From the NCBI GenBank assembly GCA_963853835.1, contig OY970835.1, forward strand, positions 9,787,501 through 9,851,500: DNA of 64,000 nucleotides, given 5' to 3'. The DNA comes from Calendula officinalis (taxonomy: Eukaryota > Streptophyta > Magnoliopsida > Asterales > Asteraceae). A program made the translations under genes and the position numbers. Of this stretch, positions 55,118 to 64,000 are shown in pieces. Position 1 is the stretch's first letter, and each line of letters begins with the position of its first letter. The notes beneath the pieces are model-generated. The model was given only the letters and a program-made list of their open reading frames with translations. It was not told the DNA's origin and made no database searches.

Positions 55118-57418
55118 GGTAACACCTCAATTTTTCAAACAATTTAAAAATCATTAAAATACAATTTCCATTTTATCCAAAATATGGTTTAACAAATACC
55201 TTAAACATTTATCAGAGTTATAAAAATCCGGTGTTACAAAAAGAATATCATAACCATAGGATAACGAGATCTACCTACGAGCTCCCGAGCTAAACAACAC
55301 TAGGCCACTTCTATCACGACCCGCTAAACCTTCGATCTCGAACCTGAGTACATAGCCAAAAACAAAGTAGTACGTGAGAAAAAATAGTCTCGTGAGATAC
55401 ATGGGTTTTCGACCCATTCTCAAATATAATAAAAATCATATTCATTACTTTTCTTTATTCGCTTATTACTTATCAACTTATATTCTTCTCGTTTACTCGT
55501 ATTTACTAGTAAGCTAACCGTAAGCTTACCCATCACATAATCACATACATGTAAGCTATCCATAAGCTTGCTCATTTTATCACATACGCAACGGGTCATC
55601 CCGAAGCAAACTCCCCCGATGTGGGTTAACATCACAAGATCACATGGTAATTGGGGTTCTCCCAAACTTACCAAGATCTCCAACGCCCCCGTCTCGCGGG
55701 TTATCGTAATCCCCCTTTTTATCGGGTTATCATCATCCCCCTATTGTCGGGTTATCGTTCACATAGATATACTACCCTTGCGCAGGGAGGTACCGCCCCA
55801 AGTAGTAATCTCAACTCCCCCATAAATGGGTTATCGTTATCCGGATATTTTTGTTACACACATTGAATTCCATCAAATACGGACCCATGTCCCATCAATT
55901 CATAATCAAGCATAAATTATAATACATCTATTCTAATTATCATATTATTCTCATCATATTTCATTTATCTTTTCTTATCATTATCGTCGTAGACTTTATC
56001 CTTTAGTTCACTAATAAGATTCACTTCTTATTGCTCATAATCATAAATATTTTATCTCTACATTGAATAGGGTATATAGATATGCAATACTAGTCACTTT
56101 GTACTTATCCTCTTAACAATTCAATCATTGCCTTTATTAGTATAATATACTAATCGGTACTTTATACTTGAAAATCATTGTTGTTAGCTTTATTAATACA
56201 TATTATTAATAAGCCAAATATCATACTTTCTTAATCATTAATCTTAGTCAAGCATCATATTAATAAAGAATTATTAATTACTTTTCATTATCATAATCTC
56301 TTTCAAAAATCATTAGTCATTTAGACATACTTAAATAGTCTATTACTTGCATTTTCTTATCTTTTTAATCATATATTTATTAAAAACATTTATTAATAAG
56401 ACTCATAAAACATCATAGTTTTCAAAACCATTTGCTATGTACTCAGTAAAAGTCTCATGTACTCACCATAGCTAAGTTCAATCCTCTTGTGCTTCTTGAA
56501 CCAAGTTTTCAGTTCCCAAGACTTGTGAACTCCAAGTCTTTCAACAAATGGCCTAATCATGAAACCACACAAGGCTTAACATCAAACATCATCATTGACT
56601 ACATAATCAACCACTAGTATCATTTTCCCCAATTTGACAACTTATAAAACCCTAGGTTTTCATAGATCTTAACATCTCCATAAATCCATGTTATGAACAT
56701 GATTTCCTTGTTACAATACCATATATCTGAGTTATATAACTTCCATTTCATCACCCATGACAAACCCTCCAACTAGGGTTTGCATACAACACCATTTTTA
56801 CCCAAAAACACCATCTATAACAAAAAGGAGTAGAGATTTACCTTATACTTCAATAATAGAGCAAGAATCTTCAAGATTGAGTGTGAAAATCGGTTCCAAT
56901 GGCTTCCTTACACTCAAAATCGTACACACACAATTGGGAGAAGATTCTAGGGTTTAGATATGAGAGAAATGGCCGAAATCCCGATTTTAAGGTCTGTACA
57001 TCGACAAATCGCGTCTCTATCTCAAAAATCGCGTCGCTATTCCTGCACCCGCGTTATTTCGCGATACCAGTTCGCTTCGCGAACTTCCACGCGATCTCGA
57101 GTTCACGTTCTTCGGCCAACGCTAATTCGGATTGCTGTTTCGTCTGTGCATAAAGCGCGTCGCGATCTCCCAGTTCGCGCTGCGATCTCCCTTCAACAGC
57201 TATTCTTCGTTTTTCCTTCTTGCTCACATGTTTGGTTTGACCCGCATTCGATTCCAACGATTGACACAACCTTTAAATTCCCTCAATACCCATATCCAAC
57301 TGTTACACAAATCGATACCCGTCATATACATAGACACACGAATCATTATTCCCCAAAATAACATATATATCAATAATATTCCCATCTAATTGATTATTTG
57401 AAATTTCTGGTCGTTACA
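55118..57418 (-). repeat. Solo gypsy LTR in the second gypsy's 5' LTR, target CATYG
   Basis: 2301 bp. Starts GGTAACACCTC (first base changed from T) and ends CTGGTCGTTACA. Flanks CATTG (55113-55117) and CATCG (57419-57423) differ at one position. The 3' LTR of the host gypsy is uninterrupted at 63185-63200. The left part matches the solo LTR at 23817 closely. A palindrome AGTTCGC-TTC-GCGAACT lies at 57069-57085, and a repeated block 'ccccc...cgggttatc' at 55686-55760. Confidence 0.9.
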
Positions 57419-57832
57419 CATCGGTTATCATTGTTTGGCCAACAATGATTTAAGGCTTCGGCAGAACCACCGTTACTCTTCAAATTTAGCTAATCAGGAA
57501 AGTGTGAATTTATATCAGTTGTTATATTATATATTGTTTGATTAAGTTCATTCACTTAGCTGTTAGCTAATCCCTCCCTCGTTGACTCTTTTGCAGGTTC
57601 GGTTTGATGGGCGTGTCAAGGGGTGCTTGATAGGAATGGTTGATCAAATGTTGCTCTGATAGTATTTTGTAATCGAGCCATTTTTATAGTAACACGTTAA
57701 ACCGTTTTGATGTTTTGATTAATATTATGTTTAAAGTTGTATTTTCTAAAATGACTTGACTTAATATGGTTTGAATATTACGCTTTCGTTATAAAAAAAA
57801 AAAATCAGGTTTAAATTTGCGGTGTTACAATT

Positions 57833-57845
57833 TGGTATCAGAGCC
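57833..57845 (+). promoter_or_regulatory. Primer-binding site of the second gypsy
   Basis: TGGTATCAGAGCC, exact initiator-tRNA-Met type, three bases after the LTR end. Confidence 0.95.
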
Positions 57846-58025
57846 TTGGTTAGGCGATGGGTGCACATTTAGGTGATCCATTCCCAATTCTTGGCTCGAG
57901 TTTGGTCAAACATTCCTAAAGTGCGGGGATTAGGATTAGTAATGACCATTAGAGGTTAGTGGTTAGTATGTAGGTACTAACGAATTAAACTAACCCAGTG
58001 GTGAGATGTTGTGATTGTTACAGAT

Positions 58026-58966
58026 ATGGCGAATAAGGATAACGCGGACCCTCCGAATCCACTGGCCGGAAATCCGGATGATGTTGGGCCTTCAGGAAAC
58101 AATCAGTGAGTAATCAAGAGAACATACAAATTATGGAAGGTTAATTGCAAGATCTTCGAAAGGTTGTTAGAGGATATGAACATAATCAACCCAATCATAT
58201 ACACATTCCTACTACCATTCCAACAACCATTCCCACACCTAATATATTGTACCCCAATACACCACCACAATTGTTTTACTAACCGTACCCACCCCAAGGC
58301 AATTATCCTTATCAATACCATGTTTTCCACCACAAACCGGAACCAAACAATCATGTACCTATAACTAGCTTTTAGAGTGTAAGTTTTTAGAATTTAGTGG
58401 AATTAAATATCCTAGTATTACTTTGAACTGGTTGAGAGAAATGGTAGAGGATTTAGATGCGTATAACTGGGAAGATGAGTTAAGTGTAAAGTAAGTAACC
58501 GGATGCTGAAAAGAATTGTTATTGTATGATAGGAATTATTGACCGGGCATTTGACAAAGGAACAGTGTGTACCAAATGAACTTTCTCAAAAAAAATCAAA
58601 GTCTACTCAGTTGAGTCCTCAATAGAATGAGAGGTGGTAAGAAATGAAAAAAAAAATAGGGAAGCTCGAACCGTAGACAGTCGAGAGGTGGTACAGGTCA
58701 TAGGGCACAGTGGTGTGCTAGATACATGTCAAATCATACAGATTCTTGTTCGGTTCAGACGAAGTGATGCGCTCGTTGTGAATAGTTCAGACACGATTAA
58801 AAAGATTGTAAGTTTTCGAGGGATGTATGTTAGAATTGTTAAAAAAAGTCATAGGGCGGGTGAATGCCCTTTGGTGAAGAAGACAGAGTCGGGTTCCGGG
58901 TCAGAACGGGGATCGTTATCGTCGACATTCAAAAAAGAAAAGAAAGAATCACCCTCCATCAGATGA
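58026..58966 (+). pseudogene. Gypsy Gag, decayed
   Basis: The start ATG at 58026 reads MANKDNADPPNPLAGNPDD and stops at TGA after 27 codons. At 58380-58560 readings across frames match chromovirus Gag (PSITLNWLREM-like and 'LLWYD', 'GHLTKEQ' type segments), with stops. At 58634-58966 a 110-residue frame ends in SHRAGECPL, what is left of a zinc knuckle, followed by a Ser/Lys-rich stretch. Non-functional. Confidence 0.7.
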
Positions 58967-59080
58967 CGGTTGAAGATGCTACCACTACTGACGATGTCAT
59001 TACCGGTACATTTCTGATCAATATTATCCTTACACGTGTAAGCTATTTGATATTGGAGCAGATAGCTCATTTATGTTGGT
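58960..59080 (+). pseudogene. Gypsy protease remnant
   Basis: Readings give DDVITGTFLIN and then FDIGADSSFM, the retropepsin active-site region (normally FDSGAS-SF), with one frame change between. The active-site Asp is still present, but nothing readable follows. Confidence 0.7.
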
Positions 59081-60868
59081 AAAATTATGTGACAAGATGA
59101 AACTGTATACTTTTGTGTTTTTATTCTACTTGAAGTGGAGATAGTTTATGTTATATTGATTTTGGACACAATATTTGTGTCTAGAGCTATTATAGATATA
59201 AATGGCATGCAAATTTGTGATAAGATAAATTGATTGTTTTGTTGTTCCTTTACTTCATGGGAAGTGAAGATGATTGATGGTAATTGAATTAAGTCACAAT
59301 ATATGGGTCTGAAGTTCAATTTGATTTTGGATAGTGAATGTAGTTTACTTCTTGAATGTAAGCCTCTAGATAAGATTGATGTAATCATAAACATAAACTG
59401 AATAGTCCGGGTAGGACTAGTATTGAATATAAGAATAAGTGTTAAATTTTTAGCCGTGACCCGTTGAGTCACATGTAGTGATTTGGTAAGTGAGAACCGA
59501 TAAGACCTGACCAAACGATTGTATTAAATTCTTACCTTTGCTATGGATAACAAATATAAAAGCCAATTAATGAAATATATCTAAATGATTTCTCTATGAC
59601 TCGAAATATTATATGATGGGTTTACGAAAATGTCTTTTGTGTTGGATGTGTAAAAAAAATTTTTAACCTAAACAATCAAGTTTGTTGACCACCATATATA
59701 GAATTGTGAATATATCGATGGATGTTATACGGTTTGTTATAAATTTTGAAATGATATAATTGGACGCAAATATGTGCTAAGATTGATGGGAATTTAGATT
59801 ATGAAAGGTGTACTTTCTGAATTTAGTGGATTATGGTCGTTGATATAATCGGACGATTTTGAATTGCGGGTACTTTAGCAAGTTAAACTGTACAAGAGTA
59901 TGAGATTTCGATGAGATAATGAACATAAGATGATATTTGAGACTTAGAGACAAATATTTTGTTTAATTTATGCCCTTACACGACCCGATGAATATGATGA
60001 ATTTTGTAAAATGTTGCGGCTTTCACCTTACAAAAGTGGGATATGTTATAATACAGTAAAATAAATTAGATTGGCTATGCTTTGCGATGCTTTGAATCTT
60101 ATAAGTAGAGCTATCCGAACCATGAATTGGATATTGTAATTGTTAATTTTGCGTTAAAATTGTGGAATTATCAACTTTTTAACATGAAACTTGCGAATTT
60201 TACAAACCGAATGAGTTTACAATGTGTGGTTACTAAGAAGAATTATAATTAATATACTAAGAATTTTCAGAAGGATAGATCAAAAACTATCTAAATAGAT
60301 AAATTGATGGATGGAAACACTAAAACTAAAACAATGACAAAGAGAAAACGAGGATTTGAATGATAATTTTAAGGCGATTAAAGATTTATCAAACTTGCAC
60401 CGAATACCATTATTTAGGGATTTTCAGATTTGATTGTACTAGAGGTCCACAATAAAGATAGCTGTCATATAATTTGTTGGATGAAATTAAGATTGTGAAC
60501 CGGGTAAGAGAGAGTGTCGGATACCATTCGGGTAGTTGAAGCAGTTGGAGATTCTCGGGTGGAATGAGAACACCGGTGGGTTATAATTTGATGTGTAGAT
60601 TAAAACCTAGTCGAAAACATGATTAACGCCTATGCTTTGGATTGTAAGGAAATTACAGACAATATTTAATTGACGCGACTTGATATAATTGATGAGTTAT
60701 GGATGTAATGGAATTGTGAAAAGATGACTTGATTGGTGATTTTGAAGACATTGACAAAGTAGAGAAATAGTTGGATTTTAACTTGTCAAGAAAATTTGAG
60801 GCCGAGTCGAGAAAAATATTTATTTTTGGTTATATGTAAGCATTGTGATTCCAAGGACGGAATCCTTT
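59081..60868 (+). other. Interior of the second gypsy, unreadable
   Basis: About 1.8 kb with no recognisable RT, RNase H or integrase in any frame I read. Much shorter than a normal gypsy pol (about 3.5 kb), so large deletions have occurred. Confidence 0.6.
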
Positions 60869-60883
60869 TAAGGGGGGTAGATT
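60869..60883 (+). promoter_or_regulatory. Polypurine tract of the second gypsy
   Basis: TTAAGGGGGGTAGAT directly before the 3' LTR (TGTAAC at 60884). Confidence 0.85.
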
Positions 60884-63486
60884 TGTAACATCCCGAGACC
60901 CGGCCTATTATTTTATTACTTTCGGTAAGTCATTCTATTTGTTTTTATTTTATTTTATATGATTTATGTGATTTATTTAGTTTTTTGGCACATTTTAACC
61001 AAGGGGTTAAAATTAGCATTAACTGATATAATTGAGCATGAAGATGATAATTACATTTTTGAATTAACTTTCGAATTACAGTTCCGAAAATATTTTCATT
61101 ATTAAACTCTGAGTTAGATAAGTATTTTTAAATAAATCAAACGCGATCTAGACTTTCAGTATTACACGGTGTTTAATGAAAATGAAATCCCACTCTATTA
61201 TTGTATACATGTTGTGTGCGATGGTGTTGAAGACACCTGTTGTTTTTCCCTCCCTCTTTTGTACGTGAACTCACACCCAGAACCACAAAAATCATAGAAA
61301 TTGCATGTTCTTCTTTTCTCTTCAAATCAAGCTTAAGACTTCTTCATTTCCTGCTGTAATCTCAAATTTTTGCTAGCTAAAAGGTAAGAAATCTCCCTCT
61401 TTTGCTAGGGTTCTTAGTTCATGAATGTGGTTGAACTAGTTTTTGAGTTTTTGATGATTTCTTGATGAAACTCGAAATTGATGGTTTATTTCATGTTTAC
61501 ACTTGATCGTTTAAGAATTGTATGCTTAATTGTTGGTTAGAAACTTGACTTGAAGAAGTTCCATGGAGACCTCCATTAATGGAGTTTAGGGAAGAAGATG
61601 AGTTATTTAAACTAGTTCTTGAATTTATGAAGTTTTGGAGTTTTATATGTTTACTTGGGTTAAATATCATATTAGAATTGGTATTAGTTGTTTATATCTA
61701 ATTATAGGTTAAATTGGTAAAATTGAGATGATGATCATATAGTGTTTGGATGATTTTTGGTGAAAAAATCCGTAAGTAAATTTTTAACAGCTTTTTGTCA
61801 GAATTTTGATGACTTTGTAAAAATCATATAAAATCAACCGTAACTCCGTTTTGGGCGTGAGACCAGCCATTTCGAAGGTCTACGAGTCTACTTTAATTAT
61901 ATCATATTTTCCAGGATTGAAATTATTATAAAAATACCCAGATTACTGAGTTAGTAACAGGTCGTCGAATATGTCTTTTTCGGGTCAAACATGTATTGAA
62001 AAGTTTCGGTGTTTCGAAGTATAACTAGTTAACATGAAGTTAGTTATAAAGTGGTAATTATATACTTGATGAAATGATAATTATGTTTGTAAATATGGGT
62101 AGTTAATAAAAATAATTTTGACCCGTTTAATAGAATAAATAGTCAAATTTGGGAATTGTGAGTTTTGGTCAAATCTGGAAGTTTGACTTTATTTTAAAAT
62201 GTAAACTTATGCATATAATGATCTGTAGATGTTAATTGTTGTATTGGCTACGGATTTGGGGAGTATTATGATAAATTGTTCGGTTTTGACCCGTTTGGGC
62301 CCATATGCTAAAATTGAAATAAAAATGCATTATTTGGTATACACTTGACTTTATAAGTATAATTATGATAAGTTGGAAAATTGTAAATTACAATACTTGG
62401 AAATTCTTTATATGTTAATTGAATGTTTATAGAGTTGTTAAAACATGAAATAGGTGGTGTCGGTATTGATTTGTTAGTTTTGGACCATTCGGATATTGTG
62501 TTCAAAATTGGTAAAATTATGTATTGATGATGTTGACTTTGACCATGGAAGTCTTTAGGATGGTTTTTGGTCATATTGGATTTATAAGAAATTGGTCATA
62601 AGGCTTGTACAAAAGTTGGTCCTTATAATGAATTTTATACTTATATCTATTTGGTAGAATTTGGTTACTAACTCGGTATTATTATTGATTTCAGAGAAAC
62701 TTAAGGAAACTCGGTAATATAAGACCACCGAGTTTTGGATGGATTGCAATGCTAAGGTGAGTGGATTTAACCTTCAATCTATATGTGTACAATTTGGGTA
62801 GAAATTTGATACTTTGGTAAAAAGTGCAGGATTTTGGTATCTGGGCAGTTTGCGACGCGAACTTGAGTTCGCGAACACGAACCTTCGACAGAGATTTTGG
62901 GTTGTGATCTTGAATATGTTCGCGGGTAGTGAACATTGAGTTCGCGGCGCGAACTCTGAGTTCACGACGCGAACATTTTCAGATGCAGGTTTTTTGCTGC
63001 AATTTTTTAATGCAATTCAACACTTCGGTATAATTAATAACGATAATTAACTAAGTGCACATTTGGGGAAGAGGTCAGTAATTGGAACATTCTACTGGGC
63101 ATATGTTTACTAATGATACGATGTACCGTCCTTAGAAGCACTGGTTGTTCTAAGGAGGTACACACCGTCATTGAGTAAAGGGTCATCTGTTATCATTGTT
63201 AGGCCAACAATGATTTAAGGCTTCGGCAGAACCACCGTTACTCTTCAAATTTAACTAATCGGGAAAGTGTGAATTTATATCGGTTGTTCTATTATATATT
63301 GTTTGATTAAGTTCATTCACTTAGCTGTTAGCTAATCCCTCCCTCGTTGACTCTTTTGCAAGTTCGGTTTGATGGGCGGATCAAGGGGTGCTTGATAGGA
63401 ATGGTTGACCAAAGGTTGCTCTAATAGTATTTTGTAATCGAGCCGTTTTTATAGTAACACGTTAAACCGTTTTGATGTTTTGATTA
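60884..63486 (+). repeat. 3' LTR of the second gypsy, truncated
   Basis: Starts TGTAACATCCCGAGACCC and matches the 5' LTR until 63486, where the last about 120 bp are replaced by MITE debris. Includes GC palindromes at 62850-62970. A frame at 62308-62574 (minus) and its twin at 54414-54596 are LTR sequence, not genes. Confidence 0.9.
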
Positions 63487-63642
63487 TCATGTACTTCACC
63501 ACTAACTATCTCCTAAAAACACAATCTCTTTCCAAATAACCTTACCTTTTAATAAAAAATATTACAAAGGACCCCACCACTAACTATCGCCTAAATACTT
63601 GTGCTCGAGAGAAATGAGAACTTCTTTGTGGGACGGAGGGAG
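63487..63642. mobile_element. Truncated Stowaway MITE
   Basis: One end (GTGGGACGGAGGGAG, then TA at 63643-63644) is present and the other terminal repeat is lost. Internal sequence 'caccactaactatc' matches the family in inverse orientation. It joins directly onto the cut gypsy LTR. Confidence 0.8.
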
Positions 63643-63997
63643 TAATATATATTAATGAAATAAAATCATTAATAATGTTATTGAGTTCTTAACTAAAAAT
63701 ATTGGTCCGTCATTAGAGCTGATCAAGTCCTGAAGATTGGCCAGACCTTCAGCTGATCAACAATGTGCTAAACCGAGTGGCAAAAAATGAACCCACATGA
63801 AACTCAAGAGACGAGGGTGGATAGGTTCGAGTTCATACTAGTTCTTTTGTTTGATTTCTTAGTTCCATACACCCCACCTTGGGAGTCGATATCTCATTCA
63901 CCACTACTTCATTTTGGACATACCAACCATTAATTATATATAATAAATAAACATATAATTTTATGTGTCCAAAATTGGTGAAAATTTATTTCCAACA
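63643..63997 (-). repeat. Partial LTR related to the small copia, minus strand
   Basis: Reading the minus strand from 63997: TGTTGGAAAT, then TTTTGGACA...TGTCCAAAA and 'gatatcgactcccaaggtgggg', matching the LTR at 40148 in order. Similarity fades below about 63780. The LTR starts 3 bp from the window edge. Confidence 0.8.
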
Positions 63998-64000
63998 CAC

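Larger units (their letters stand above)
44893..57829 (+). repeat. 5' LTR of the second gypsy element (split in three)
   Basis: Starts TGTAACATCACGAGACCC and ends GCGGTGTTACA. The parts are 44893-45936, 53868-55117 and 57424-57829. Comparison with the 3' LTR (60884-63486) gives uninterrupted sequence at both insertion points. Confidence 0.9.
44893..63486 (+). mobile_element. Second Ty3-gypsy element, decayed, interrupted twice in its 5' LTR
   Basis: The 5' LTR runs 44893-57829 including a copia (45937-53862) and a solo LTR (55118-57418); without them it is about 2.7 kb. The PBS TGGTATCAGAGCC is at 57833-57845, the interior 57830-60883 has gag and protease scraps, the polypurine tract is at 60869-60883, and the 3' LTR from 60884 is cut off at 63486. 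The two LTRs align throughout and show more differences than the first gypsy's. The left edge is only 22 bp after the small copia's LTR. Confidence 0.88.

Overview
The window is plant nuclear heterochromatin, most likely from a eudicot. It is AT-rich and made almost entirely of nested LTR retrotransposons (Ty1-copia and Ty3-gypsy), with a Pack-MULE, a CACTA element and Stowaway MITEs. Primer-binding sites match the plant initiator-tRNA-Met type (TGGTATCAGAGC). I found no intact host gene. The only host-derived coding sequence is a captured, broken piece of a cation/calcium exchanger (CCX-type) gene inside the Pack-MULE. The species cannot be named from the sequence alone.

Layout. (1) 1-2527 looks like long gypsy LTR sequence, with a 35-bp array of three hairpins near 1950-2040. 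(2) About 2.63-32.6 kb is one large minus-strand SIRE/Maximus-type copia element. In its sense direction it has a partial 5' LTR with TATA box, a PBS, gag, a coiled-coil region with a CCHC knuckle, pol, a long env-position ORF rich in Pro/Thr, and a triplicated polypurine tract at 21-bp spacing. Two insertions break its gag: a gypsy element at 14078-28717 (target duplication GTGGA) and a solo LTR at 29390-31181 (AAGGT). The gypsy element itself holds a Stowaway MITE in its 5' LTR, a CACTA element in its interior and a Pack-MULE in its 3' LTR. The Pack-MULE in turn holds a solo LTR, giving four levels of nesting. (3) About 32.7-39.4 kb is a gag-only copia-like element, plus strand, with no recognisable 5' LTR. 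Its non-coding parts are packed with inverted repeats. (4) 40148-44870 is a small non-autonomous copia element with two LTRs, only scraps of protease and RNase H, and a structured tandem array. (5) 44893-63486 is a second decayed gypsy element. Its 5' LTR is split by a young, structurally intact copia element (45937-53862, one 1335-residue Gag-Pol ORF, near-identical LTRs) and by another solo LTR (55118-57418). (6) The right edge holds a truncated MITE and part of an LTR related to element 4.

How the parts work together. Only the 45937-53862 copia could plausibly move by itself. The others are dead or depend on proteins supplied in trans. Two gypsy elements combine rather similar LTRs with ruined coding regions, which suggests they were mobilised in trans. 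The most interesting pattern is structural. Non-coding parts of several unrelated elements are made of closely spaced perfect or near-perfect inverted repeats, and in several places the two arms change together. Short GC-rich palindromes of the form GTTCGCG-N-CGCGAAC, or similar, recur in LTRs and leaders of otherwise different families.
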